From an uncultured Cohaesibacter sp. (lineage in GTDB: Bacteria > Pseudomonadota > Alphaproteobacteria > Rhizobiales > Cohaesibacteraceae), in NCBI RefSeq assembly GCF_963662805.1, contig NZ_OY759867.1, positions 372,001 to 436,000 of the forward strand: a stretch of 64,000 bases of DNA, written 5' to 3'. The translations under genes and the position numbers were made by a program. Within the stretch, counting starts at the first letter, position 1. Each line of letters starts with the position of its first letter. Positions 45,828 through 55,134 of the stretch are shown piece after piece. Under the pieces are notes generated by a model. It saw nothing but the letters and a program-made list of their open reading frames with translations. It did no database searches and was not told where the DNA came from.

Positions 45828-46700
45828 GCATTCTCCGTGACGCAGCGGATCAGATAGTCCCCGTATTCTGTGTTTTTCAAGTCGTGCGCGCGTTCCAGCA
45901 GTTGCTCGGGCTCGAGCCAGCCGTTCTCAAACGCGATTTCCTCGATGCAGGCGATCTTGAGACCCTGTCGATGCTCTATCGTCCGGATGAAGGAAGACGC
46001 CTCATGCAGGCTCTGCACCGTGCCTGTGTCCAGCCATGCATAGCCTCGGCTCAGTGTCGAGACCTTGAGTTTTGCCCTGCCTGAGATAGGTGTTGTTGAC
46101 GTCGGTGATTTCCAGCTCTCCGCGCCCGGATGGTTTCACGCTGGTCGCGATATCGACGATCTGATTGTCGTAATAATAGAGCCCGGTCACGGCCCAGTGG
46201 GATTTGGGCTTTAGCGGTTTCTCTTCGATGGAGATGGCCTGCCGGGTGGCGGGGTCGAAGTTGACCACACCATAGCGTTCAGGGTCCTGCACCTGATAGA
46301 CGAAGATGTTGGCACCCTCATTGAGGCTGCTTGCCTCACGGCACATGCGGGACATCCCTGCCCCATAGAAGATGTTGTCGCCAAGGATCAGGGCTACATT
46401 GTCGTTGCCGATGAAGTCGCGACCGATGATGAAAGCCTCGGCGAGGCCGTTTGGTTGCGGCTGGACGGCATATTGCAGTTGAAGGCCAAAAGCGGAGCCA
46501 TCACCAAAGAGTTCCTTGAAAAGTGGCAGATCGCGAGGGGTCGAGATGATCAGAATCTCGCGGATACCCGAGAGCATGAGCACGCTCAACGGGTAGTAGA
46601 TCATCGGCTTGTCGTATACCGGGACGATCTGTTTGGAAATTGCGATGGTCAACGGATAAAGACGTGTTCCGTTGCCGCCCGCAAGAATGATACCCTTCAT
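45824..46700 (-). pseudogene. rfbA: glucose-1-phosphate thymidylyltransferase (one frameshift)
   Basis: This first enzyme of dTDP-rhamnose synthesis joins dTTP and glucose-1-phosphate. The start MKGIILAGGNGTRLYPLT is the nucleotide-binding signature, and VALILGDNIFYG and SIEEKPLKPKSHWAVTGLYYYD are conserved. An extra base in the run at 46070-46073 breaks the frame. The corrected chain continues through SRGYAWLDTGTVQSLHEAS to the stop at 45824, about 291 residues. It is the first gene of the glycan operon, with about 250 bases of leader upstream. Confidence 0.94.
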
Positions 46701-46954
46701 GACTCAATACTATCTTTGTTGGCTATTTTGCGTTCTTTTGGCTTAGTGATTTTGCGTGAGTACAACCAAAAGTTCCGCCAAAAATCAACCGAAACATTAC
46801 TTTAAAATATGTAATTATCCCGACGAGCAGCCCTGAGGAGCTATGGCTTCTTTCCAAAAGAGGCGAAGAATGAACAGGTTGGGAGATTACGGTAGCGGGG
46901 ATGGTCGGCTGGTGTGAAAGGTCTGCCCCGACCGGCTTCTGATCGTTTGGGTGG

Positions 46955-47690
46955 CTATGGCGATTCGAGAGGACGCCCCATCGCTTCGACGAGCTTTGGC
47001 CACCTGAGGTCTTCAAGGGTAATGAGGTCAACCTTGAGGGCTCTTGCCTTGCCATAGAGGCCCTCGTATCTCGGCTCATGCGCGATTTCATCGTAAAGAT
47101 CGGAGGAAACGATCAGCCCGACAAAGGCATTCTGACCGCCGAAATGGTCGCCGAGATTGTCTGCTTCGTGCAAGGCTTCCATCAGCTTCTTGCGGCTTCG
47201 ATCGTTGGAGCTTTTTGAAGGATGCACCATAGGCCTTGCAGGAATAGAAAGCCAATCTGTCGCCGAATCTGGCGATCACATCCACCTCGTTCTCGCCATG
47301 AAAGCCGTCGATACTCCATTCGATATGCTGCCCGAAGCGGGCTTCGTCTGCACCGGCTTCAAGAGCGGCGAGACAACTGACCTCCTCAAGCCAGCCACCG
47401 GTAATAAAACGGCGGGATTCCGGCGCGTGTGAGCAATCAGATTGCCGTCCGATGTCTGCTCCACCAGATTGACCGCTTCGAGCGCTTCCATGATGCAGCT
47501 TTCGGTCGGATTGAGGGTATTTCTCGCCAACTGGCCCTTGAAAAGACGCTTTCTGATGCGCTCGAAGGCCCGATATTGGTTGGCAATGGCGATGGAGGCC
47601 GGCTTGTGGTGGCGAGCGGAGGCAAGGTCGCCCGTATGACGAACATTGAGTCGTGCACCATGCTGGGGCGATCAGTTTTTCTATTGTCAT
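46955..47690 (-). pseudogene. DUF1887-like endonuclease-domain protein, no clear CARF domain (three frameshifts)
   Basis: The corrected chain has about 245 residues from the ATG at 47690. The region FITGGWLEEVSCLAALEAG, then ENEVDVIARFGDRLAFYSCKA, matches the PD-(D/E)XK nuclease core of DUF1887 proteins (Card1/Can2 type): GGWLE helix, N-E-x-D-V, and a Cys-Lys final motif. The end NAFVGLIVSSDLYDEI is also consistent. In Card1 a CARF domain precedes the nuclease; here the first 100 residues show no recognisable CARF core. Breaks are +1 at 47665-47668 and 47212-47216 and one -1 near 47411-47425. It lies between the rhamnose and cobalamin genes with no CRISPR nearby. Confidence 0.55.
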
Positions 47691-47918
47691 GGTAACGTCC
47701 CAGGATGCGGATAGGCTGACGTGGCTCGTGTCTGACATGTCAGGTAGCACGCCTTACTGCCTTTTAAACCTGAATCTGCCCTGTCATGAAAGACCCGGTA
47801 ACGGTGAAACACAAAGATAAGTGGCTTATACCCAAATAGCGGGCTTTGCATTTGCATCCAAAGTCCAAAGGGTCTATGTCCTAGGCGAAATTTCGCAGAA
47901 AAGAATGGATGTCGGATT

Positions 47919-48951
47919 ATGGTTGCCAGCGACGATAATATCATGATGCACGGCGGGGATCTTTCCGTTGCCGTGGCTCGCTATGGAGGTGTCCGCGAAG
48001 ACTGGTTGGATCTGTCCAGCGGCATCAACAAGACGAGCTATCCATTTGACAGGGAAACGGCGCTTGACGCGATCGACTGCCTGCCTAATCAGCATGACAT
48101 GGTTGATTGCCTGGCCGCAGCTCGGCGTGCCTACGGCGTTCCCGATGAAGTGTCGATCGTGGCGTCTCCCGGTACCCAGTCGCTCATTCAGGCGATGCCG
48201 GTTCTTCTGGGAACCAACCAGAGCTGCCTTATCGTCGGCCCCCACCTATAGTGAGCATCAACGATCCATGGCGCGAGCCGGTGTGGATGTGGCGATGGTT
48301 CAGGAAGTACCGAAGGAATTCTTCCCCGGCGACTGCCTGCTCATCGTTAACCCCAACAACCCGGATGGTCGCCAGATCAAGGCGGGATGATCTCATCGAG
48401 CTTGCCAACAAGCTGCACAAGCAGCGCGGTCTGCTGATTGTCGATGAAGCCTTTGCCGATGTGGTGCCGGACAACAGCATCGTGTCGATGATGGGTGAGT
48501 TGCCGAACACCGTGGTGCTTCGCTCCTATGGCAAATTCTTTGGCATGTCAGGCATTCGTCTCGGCTTCCTGCTCGGGCATGAAGTCCAGCTGAGCAAGAT
48601 CCGCGACATGCTGGGCCCCTGGGCTGTCTCGACCCCTGCCCTGGCGTGTTGGGACTCAGTCCCTCAATGACGTGAAGTGGCAGAAGGAACAGCGTGCTTT
48701 CCTGACGGAACGGGCCGAAAAGCTCGATGCAGTGCTGTCCAAGCGCAATCTCTATGTGGCTGGAGGAACACCACTGTTCCGTCTCGTCATCAACGAAGAA
48801 GCGCGCGACCTTCATCGCAAGCTTGCTGAGATGCATATCTGGACCCGCAATTTTCGACTATCGCGCCGACTATATGCGCTTTGGCATTCCCATCAATGAC
48901 GAAGCGCTGGAACGCCTAGATGACGCTTTGGGCAAGGTGTCTCTGCGGTGA
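47919..48951 (+). pseudogene. cobC: threonine-phosphate decarboxylase CobC (four frameshifts)
   Basis: This PLP-dependent enzyme of the aminotransferase fold makes (R)-1-amino-2-propanol phosphate for cobalamin. Landmarks are HGGDLSVAVARYGG, DLSSGINKTSYPF, SPGTQSLIQAMP, LIVNPNNPDGRQI, IVDEAFADVVP, and the PLP-lysine region VVLRSYGKFFGMSGIRLGFLLG. Four +1 changes near 48239, 48381, 48651 and 48850 split it; each repair restores the family sequence. The corrected length is about 343 residues. The stop overlaps the start of cbiB, so the two are coupled. Confidence 0.9.
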
Positions 48952-49956
48952 TCATCGCAGGGGGCGGAATTCTTTTCGCCGTAGTTATTGCGTTGCTCAT
49001 TGATGCGCTCTTCGGTGAGCCCGACTGGGTTTGGCGAAGAGTGGCCCATCCGGTCATTTGGTTCGGCCGGATGATTGATGCGTGGGACCGGTGGTTCAAT
49101 GTTCAGGACAAGGTGATTTCACCATCCTCTCGCCGTCTTGCTGGCGTTGTCGGTCTTTTCCTCGGTGTGTGTCTTCTTGGTATCTGTGGCTGGATCGCTG
49201 AGGCTCTGCTGATGGGCCTTGGATGGCCGGGATATGTCGTGATCGGCATCCTCGGCTCGACCTTGATTGCCCAGCGCAGCCTCCATGATCATGTACAGGC
49301 GGTCGAGGATCCACTTTCTATCCACGATGTCGAGAGTGGTCGAACTGCGGTCTCCATGATCGTTGGTCGCGATCCGCAAAAACTTGATGAGCCGGGCATC
49401 GCTCGGGCTGCGATCGAGAGCCTTGCGGAGAATTTTTCCGATGGCATCGTGGCTCCGCTTTTCTGGTTCTGCCTGTTCGGACTACCGGGGATCGTCGTCT
49501 ACAAGTTCGTCAACACGTGCGACAGCATGATCGGGCACAAGAATGAGCGCTTTGGCGCCTTCGGCTGGGCATCGGCACGGCTTGATGATCTGCTCAACTT
49601 GATCCCTGCCCGCCTGACCATGCTGCTGTTACTGTTCTCGCCCATTCGGGCTGATGGTGTGGGTCAGGGTTCGAAGCGTCAGTGCCATGTGGCAAGGGGT
49701 GCTGGATGATGCACCACGTCATCGTTCTCCCAATGCTGGCTGGCCAGAGGCTGCGATGGCGCAGAGGCTGGGCATCGCGCTATCCGGGCCGCGCTATTAT
49801 GGTGACGAGCTGACCGACGAGCCGTTCGTCAACGCTTCTGGAAAAAGAGACATCGGCGCAGAGCAGATCGCTGCCGCCCTCGCGCTCTATCGTTCGTCCT
49901 GCTGGGTCGAAGCGGGAGCCGTTGTCCTGTTGGCTCTGCTGCTCTCTCTGGCCTGA
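48948..49956 (+). pseudogene. cbiB: adenosylcobinamide-phosphate synthase CbiB/CobD (one frameshift)
   Basis: This inner membrane enzyme joins aminopropanol phosphate to adenosyl-cobyric acid. The protein has several membrane helices and the family motifs LLIDALFGEPDWVWRRVAHPV, ARAAIESLAENFSDGIVAPLF and FVNTCDSMIGHKNERFGAFGWASARLDDLLN, then RHRSPNAGWPEAAMA. The frame breaks at GGG 49648-49650, and one base fewer joins both parts at about 336 residues. The GTG at 48948 overlaps the cobC stop. Convergent with cobQ. Confidence 0.92.
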
Positions 49957-49959
49957 TGC

Positions 49960-51429
49960 CTAAACGCCAGCTTTGGCCACCTTCAACAAGCCATCCACGT
50001 CGAGATTGGCGGCCACATGCTCTGCCAGCTGATCGAGCGTTTCGTCCACCATGGCATCGTAGGAATGGGACGACGCTTGGTGGCCCATTGCTTCGAAGAA
50101 GGCCCTGCGGAAGCTGTCCTGATTGAACAGGCCGTGGATATAGCTGCCCATGATGTGGCCATTGGCCGACCTCGCCCCCTCATCCTTGCCGTCGATGGAG
50201 AAAAGCGGACGTGAACGATCAGAGCCTTCGCTTGATCCGATGTGGATCTCGTAGCCATGCATGTCGCATTGGCTGTCGATGTGCGTGCCCTTGACCCTGA
50301 CGGTGCGTTTCTCGCCCGCCATGATGGTGTCGATATCGAGAAGTCCGAGCCCTTCCGTACTGGATCCTGCAGGCCCTTCAACGCCGAGTGGATCATGAAT
50401 GTTCTTGCCGAGCATCTGATAGCCTCCACAGAGGCCGAGGACATGACCGCCCTTACGGGCATGGGCCTTGATGTCAATGTCCCATCCCTCCCGCTTCAGG
50501 GCTTCAAAGTCGGCAATGGTGGATTTCGATCCCGGCAGGATGATCAGGTCTGCATCAAGGGGGATGGGCTGGCCTGATCGTATCATTTCAACTGTTATGG
50601 TGGGGTCCGAGCGCAGGGCATCGAGATCGTCGAAATTGGCGATACGGGGCAGGATCGGCACAGCGATCTTCTGTTGCCCATCGGGCCGTGCGCCCTTGAT
50701 GTCGCGCGACAGATCCTCACTATCTTCAGCGGGCAGTTTTGCCGCATGGTCGAACCATGGCAATACGCCGAAGGATGGCCAGTTTGTTTCGCTGGAAATG
50801 ATATCAAGCCCAGAGGTGAAGAGGGTCGGATCACCACGGAACTTGTTGATGACATAGCCCTTGACGAGACTGCGGTCGCTATGCGGCAAAATATGACTTG
50901 TGCCGACGAGTGAAGCGATGACGCCGCCCCGGTCAATGTCGCCGATCAGGATGACCGGCAGCTTTGCGGCCTCAGCAAAGCCCATGTTGGCGATGTCTCC
51001 GCCCCTGAGATTGACCTCTGAGGCGCTTCCTGCTCCTTCTACGACGACGATGTCGGTGCCCCGTCTCAAGGTCTCGTAGGAGGCCATGACGGCGCTGAGG
51101 AGGGTCTTCTTGGCCGAGGCATAATCCCGCGCCTTCATCGTCCCGACGACCTTGCCCTGCACGACCACCTGACTGCCGATGTTGCTCTCGGGTTTTAGCA
51201 GAACCGGGTTCATGTGGATGCTCGGCTCGAGACCACACGCCAGCGCCTGCATGGCCTGCGCCCGGCCGATTTCGCCTTCCTCCATCGTCACCGCTGCATT
51301 GTTCGACATGTTCTGTGGCTTGAACGGGGCAACCTTGTAGCCCTGATTTCTGAGGTGGCGACACAGCCCGGCCACCAGCATGGATTTCCCGACGTTCGAT
51401 CCGGTGCCCTGAAACATGATGGCGCTCAT
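49960..51429 (-). CDS. cobQ: cobyric acid synthase
   Basis: CobQ amidates four side chains of the corrin ring using glutamine and ATP. The 489-residue protein starts with MSAIMFQGTGSNVGKSMLVAGLCRHL, the P-loop-like start of the family. It has VVEGAGSASEVNLR and ILIGDIDRGGVIASL in the synthetase half. The C-terminal class I glutaminase-like half has the nucleophile Cys in HVLGLCGGYQMLG and a His in IHGLFNQDSFRRAFF. It is intact and of normal length. It follows cobP on the same strand and is convergent with cbiB. Confidence 0.96.
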   Translation of the reverse strand: MSAIMFQGTGSNVGKSMLVAGLCRHLRNQGYKVAPFKPQNMSNNAAVTMEEGEIGRAQAMQALACGLEPSIHMNPVLLKPESNIGSQVVVQGKVVGTMKARDYASAKKTLLSAVMASYETLRRGTDIVVVEGAGSASEVNLRGGDIANMGFAEAAKLPVILIGDIDRGGVIASLVGTSHILPHSDRSLVKGYVINKFRGDPTLFTSGLDIISSETNWPSFGVLPWFDHAAKLPAEDSEDLSRDIKGARPDGQQKIAVPILPRIANFDDLDALRSDPTITVEMIRSGQPIPLDADLIILPGSKSTIADFEALKREGWDIDIKAHARKGGHVLGLCGGYQMLGKNIHDPLGVEGPAGSSTEGLGLLDIDTIMAGEKRTVRVKGTHIDSQCDMHGYEIHIGSSEGSDRSRPLFSIDGKDEGARSANGHIMGSYIHGLFNQDSFRRAFFEAMGHQASSHSYDAMVDETLDQLAEHVAANLDVDGLLKVAKAGV

Positions 51430-51470
51430 GGTCTTGTCTTTCTTCTGAGTTGTCGTGGCGAGAAACGCCT

Positions 51471-52025
51471 CTAGAGACTGATCAGTGGGATTGGGAGTGG
51501 CTTGAGGAGGATTGGAAGGCCGACGCGAACCTCGATCACGCGATCACAGCGTGCGGCGAGGCGCTGGTTGAGGCTCCCCTGCAGGTCTCTGAAGGACCGG
51601 CCCGATGCGGTCTCCGGCACGATCCCCTGCCCGACTTCATTGGAAATAAGCAGAATGCGTGATTGGGTCTTGCTAAGCGTGTCAAGGAAGGCCTCGATAT
51701 GTTGCTCTAAAGGCTTCTCATGGTAGACGAGATTGTTGAGCCACATGGTCATGCAATCGATCAGCACGACGCGATCCGGGTGATCCTCGTCTGCCAGTAC
51801 ACCGCAGAGGTCGATCTGCTCTTCGATGCAAGCCCAGCGCGTCCCGCGTCTTTCAACGTGGCGCTTTATCCGCTCGTTCATTTCGTCGTCATCGGCAAAC
51901 CTCGGCGACGTGGCCACATAAAGAAGGTCATAGGGGCTGTCTGTGCAGAGCTTTTCTGCAAAAGCACTCTTGCCAGACTTGGCGCCGCCGAAAATAAGCG
52001 TGGTTCTGGCATCCCTGTCGGTCAT
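51471..52025 (-). CDS. cobP: bifunctional adenosylcobinamide kinase/guanylyltransferase
   Basis: This enzyme (CobP/CobU) phosphorylates adenosylcobinamide and adds GMP in the lower-loop branch of cobalamin synthesis. From the ATG at 52025 it has 184 residues. Landmarks are the P-loop LIFGGAKSGKSAFAEKL, LLYVATSPRFADDDEM with the Arg/His of IKRHVERRG, VLIDCMTMWLNNL, and LISNEVGQGIVPE. A longer in-frame start adds 35 unrelated residues. It overlaps the upstream small membrane protein gene by 4 bp (ATGA). Confidence 0.93.
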   Translation of the reverse strand: MTDRDARTTLIFGGAKSGKSAFAEKLCTDSPYDLLYVATSPRFADDDEMNERIKRHVERRGTRWACIEEQIDLCGVLADEDHPDRVVLIDCMTMWLNNLVYHEKPLEQHIEAFLDTLSKTQSRILLISNEVGQGIVPETASGRSFRDLQGSLNQRLAARCDRVIEVRVGLPILLKPLPIPLISL

Positions 52026-52333
52026 TGCGAAGATTGGTCCATGGCTGAAGGTTCGAGCGCTGCTGTGTCGTGAGTACCCGATTTGGCCCCCTCCTGCTGG
52101 CGGCGGCGTTTCTCGAGTTTCACGTCCCACTTTCTGCGATATTTGCGCAAGGAAGGCAAATCAATCGAAAGGACCATCAGTCCAACGGGAATCATCCAGA
52201 AGCCCAGAATAGGCAAAAACCCGAATATTCCGCCAACTACGAACGCGAACCCGAGGGTCTTTCGGGCTTTGGGTGTACCGGGAATGGCAATTGTCCAGCG
52301 GGCAATCTGGATTTCTCGCTTTGGTTTGATCAT
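52022..52333 (-). CDS. small membrane protein of unknown function
   Basis: This 103-residue protein has a short basic N-terminus (MIKPKREIQIARW), then two hydrophobic segments (TLGFAFVVGGIFGFLPILGF, then MIPVGLMVLSIDLPSL), and a highly charged tail (RKYRRKWDVKLEKRRRQQEG). The GFLPILGFWMIPVGLMVLS stretch resembles PGPGW-type or YbaN-like small membrane proteins. It is translationally coupled to cobP (4-bp overlap), but a role in cobalamin synthesis is not implied by its sequence. Confidence 0.7.
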   Translation of the reverse strand: MIKPKREIQIARWTIAIPGTPKARKTLGFAFVVGGIFGFLPILGFWMIPVGLMVLSIDLPSLRKYRRKWDVKLEKRRRQQEGAKSGTHDTAALEPSAMDQSSQ

Positions 52334-52620
52334 GAAGCGGGCTTTTCTGGCATTTGGGTGTCGAAGGGGATCATTTCAGAAAGGGAGTTTTCACAGAGGC
52401 TTATGGCAAAAAGCGGTCGTAATGCCGGATTTTCAACAGATAGGTAGCGGTGTTGGAAACTTCCAGTTTCACAAATGAGTGACAAACCGGGAGGTATCAG
52501 CTGTTCTTCCACAAGAGAAGCTATAAAGTTCAAAAAAGGGGCTTGGCAATCGGATAAAGCTCCATTAGAAACCACCTCACCAACGTTGAGGCGCTTCAAG
52601 ACGCCCTTCGCTAAGAGTTT

Positions 52621-52696
52621 TCCCCAGTAGCTCAGTTGGTAGAGCAAGCGACTGTTAATCGCTGGGTCGCTGGTTCGAGTCCGGCCTGGGGAGCCA
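52621..52696 (+). tRNA. tRNA-Asn (GTT)
   Basis: The full cloverleaf has acceptor TCCCCAG/CTGGGGA, anticodon loop CTGTTAA with anticodon GTT, T-loop GGTTCGAGTCC, and encoded CCA at 52694-52696. An integrase gene follows 60-130 bp downstream, so the 3' end is probably the left attachment site of the island. Confidence 0.97.
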
Positions 52697-52773
52697 TATT
52701 AGGGCCTTCTGATTGATTTCAGGAGGCCCTTTTTCGCAGAAATCAGCCATCTTCATTGAATCGCAAGGACTAT

Positions 52774-52808
52774 TGCAATAGAAAATGCAATAGGAATGCA
52801 ATAGAAAA
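52774..52808 (+). repeat. three tandem 11-12 bp repeats before the integrase
   Basis: TGCAATAGAAAA (52774-52785), TGCAATAGGAA (52786-52796) and TGCAATAGAAAA (52797-52808) follow each other without a gap, between the tRNA end and the integrase start. Tandem short repeats here are typical of arm-type integrase sites or of excisionase or repressor sites. Confidence 0.75.
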
Positions 52809-52824
52809 TGGGATGGATTCTGCC

Positions 52825-54393
52825 ATGGGCAGCATGCGAGAAACAAAATACATCACCAAAAATCGTGGCGTGTTCTATTATACCCGATCTATTCCCAAAG
52901 ATGTCCGTGGTCTCGACGACAGGCCCAACCCTATCCAGAAATCGCTTAAGACAAAGAATGCGGATATCGCCATGTCTCGCCGAGACGTTCTCGCCGATGC
53001 GGACGAACGTTTTTGGCGATCGTTGCGCGTGACCGGAAAGCCCTTTCAAAGCGCCACAGACCTCGCTGTGGCAGGCAATGACCTCATGCAGCTCTTTGGT
53101 ACAGAAAGGGTGCCGATGAAGCTTCCCAGCCTGCCAAATGGCAAAGCTGGCGCTACCTTGCATGAACATTATCAAGAAGAGCTGAAAGAAATTTTTGCAG
53201 GGCCAGCTGATGGCCAGCTGAGCAGATTCGATTCCTGGCTTGATACTTTGCCTGCCGATATCGCGGATATGTATCGCGGGATCATGCATAATGCGCAGAA
53301 GGTTGGTTCCGTTGCCATAAATTTTGACGACCCATCTCAGTTTGTTCGGGCTTCCATGGGAGACTACAGTCAGTCAGACGACGAGAATCTAAAGCTATCC
53401 GAAGCACTTGAGGATTTCTTTGAAAAGTTTGCGGTAGCCAAGATGGAGGGGATGTCGAAAGCGCAGAAGAAGAACCACAAGAACCCCAAAAAGCGCGCTG
53501 TGGTAAGATTCATAGAACTGGTGGGCGATGTGCCGTTGAAGAGCATAACACGCCATCAGGCCATTCTGTTCAAGGATCACTGGCTCAATTTGATCCATAG
53601 ACCTGTGGAGGGAGCAAGGCCACTCACCCGTTCCGGCGCGCTCAAAGAGCTGCAGGACCTTTCCTATATATGGCAGTGTTATGCGGATGAGCATAACTGG
53701 TTGAACAAGTATGGCCAACGGAAAGAAAACCCCTTCGCAGGCCTGAAGAAGCAATTTCCGGCTCCGCAAAAGACTTCGCCACGAGATTCTACCGAAACGC
53801 GCGTAACATTTTCAACCGCAACAATACGGGATAAATGGCTGCAGGGAGTCGGATTGACCGGAACCAACGAACAGGCACGGCGAATTTTGTATACAATCGT
53901 CGAGACCGGCTGCGGACCCCAGGAGCTCCTTCATCTGACGGCCGAGAAAATCTGCCTCGATCATCCTATTCCTCACATCCTGATAGCCCCGACGTTGCAA
54001 GGCGAGCTTAGAAATATAGTTAAAACCAATAGCAGGGTCAGAGCAGTACCGTTGGTCAGTATTGCTTTGGAATCGATCAAAAGGCACCCTGAAGGCTTCC
54101 TGCGCTATTACGACAAGTCAAATGCCTTCAGTTCGGCCGCCAATAAGTTTCTCTTGGGCAACGGCCTTCGCACCGAGAAAACCACAGTATATTCCCTGCG
54201 ACATGAGTATACTGAACGGTTGCGCCAAAATGCGGTGCCTGAGCATATTCAGCGCCACATCACGGGGCATGCAGATGATATTCATGGCAGATATGGTGCT
54301 TTTCCCGACGATCCTGATTTCGATGACAAACTGCAGGAGATGGCATGCTGGATGGAGAAGGCCGCCCTGCCCTTCGACGTCAATGTGGTTTAG
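52825..54393 (+). CDS. tyrosine-type site-specific integrase
   Basis: The protein has about 522 residues from the ATG at 52825; a TTG at 52756 or an ATG at 52834 are other starts. The N-terminus RGVFYYTRSIPKDVRGL is the DUF6538-like start of many alphaproteobacterial tRNA integrases. The catalytic half shows YSLRHEYTERL (usual HSLRH with Tyr for His), ITGHADDIHGRYG with the Tyr, and ETGCGPQELLHL. In that last box the usual Arg (TGxRPxE) is Gly, so the first catalytic Arg seems to be missing. It reads away from the tRNA, as in standard islands. Confidence 0.88.
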   Translation: MGSMRETKYITKNRGVFYYTRSIPKDVRGLDDRPNPIQKSLKTKNADIAMSRRDVLADADERFWRSLRVTGKPFQSATDLAVAGNDLMQLFGTERVPMKLPSLPNGKAGATLHEHYQEELKEIFAGPADGQLSRFDSWLDTLPADIADMYRGIMHNAQKVGSVAINFDDPSQFVRASMGDYSQSDDENLKLSEALEDFFEKFAVAKMEGMSKAQKKNHKNPKKRAVVRFIELVGDVPLKSITRHQAILFKDHWLNLIHRPVEGARPLTRSGALKELQDLSYIWQCYADEHNWLNKYGQRKENPFAGLKKQFPAPQKTSPRDSTETRVTFSTATIRDKWLQGVGLTGTNEQARRILYTIVETGCGPQELLHLTAEKICLDHPIPHILIAPTLQGELRNIVKTNSRVRAVPLVSIALESIKRHPEGFLRYYDKSNAFSSAANKFLLGNGLRTEKTTVYSLRHEYTERLRQNAVPEHIQRHITGHADDIHGRYGAFPDDPDFDDKLQEMACWMEKAALPFDVNVV

Positions 54394-54611
54394 CAAGTTT
54401 CGGCTTTTATCCAGGTTTGGAAATAGTTGCTGTGATTGCGGCAACTGGACGCGCAGATTGGAGCTTTGCGATGTGTATCGTTTCGTTTGCGAAATAAATA
54501 TTGTTTCATTTGATGTGAAATTTTATTATATGACTAATTTTGTGGTGATTTTTGTTTGATGAATATAGTGAATTCGTTGGATTTCGCGCTTCTGGTCTGA
54601 GTTCGAAGCCT

Positions 54612-54664
54612 CTGCCGCCCCTGATTGCTGCCTTCATGGGTAAATCAGCAATCAGAGACGGCAG
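54612..54664 (+). promoter_or_regulatory. strong two-part hairpin upstream of the unknown gene
   Basis: The arms are CTGCCG (54612-54617) with CGGCAG (54659-54664), and CTGATTGCTG (54621-54630) with CAGCAATCAG (54646-54655). They are separated by 3-nt internal bulges and a 15-nt loop. The structure ends 17 bp before the GTG start at 54682, so it could control translation, end transcription or protect the message. No U-run follows. Confidence 0.6.
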
Positions 54665-54681
54665 AAAATGGAGAATGTATT

Positions 54682-55134
54682 GTGACAGACCTGTTTATCT
54701 CTATGGGCCATGACATCAGCGTGAAGAATTTAGGTAGTGGATCATTCAGATGTCGAGAACTGGCGTCTGATGAAGTTGCCAAGGTGATCGCTGAGACAAG
54801 AGCTAGTGGTGGTGAAATCTCGGGTTACTATAAATTCGACTCCGATTTGTCCGATGATTGCATGAAGCAGTTCGATGAGCTGCTCCTCGCTTTTGAAGCT
54901 ATCACGGGGACAAGATTGACCAGAAATGATTTCATGAGTGAGCCCGACGAAGATGGCGATCAATTCCCCAATCTCAACTATATGACAGCGGTCGATGAAA
55001 CCTGCCGCATGCTGGTGGTGGGCTACTTCTTCCAATTCAATCCACCCTCAAACATGTCTTCAAAGGCGTGGAAGGAGAGTTTCATAGTCGCGCGGGATCA
55101 TATGGAATTTAATCTAATAGAACAGGTGCCCTAG
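54682..55134 (+). CDS. hypothetical protein
   Basis: The 150-residue protein is read from the GTG at 54682, which has GGAG 9 bp upstream; the longer frame starts without a site. I do not recognise it. It is acidic (DEDGDQFPNL; SDLSDDCMKQFDELLLAFE), has no signal peptide or membrane segment, and has two small cores: LGSGSFRCRELASDEVAKVIAE and LVVGYFFQFNPPSN. It stands alone between the integrase and the restriction genes, with a strong hairpin upstream. An accessory island function is possible, but nothing supports a specific one. Confidence 0.65.
   Translation: MTDLFISMGHDISVKNLGSGSFRCRELASDEVAKVIAETRASGGEISGYYKFDSDLSDDCMKQFDELLLAFEAITGTRLTRNDFMSEPDEDGDQFPNLNYMTAVDETCRMLVVGYFFQFNPPSNMSSKAWKESFIVARDHMEFNLIEQVP

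Noticed and set aside
52330..52647. 105-codon minus-strand frame that runs into tRNA-Asn
   Set aside because: It begins inside the tRNA gene and lacks a start signal or known domain.
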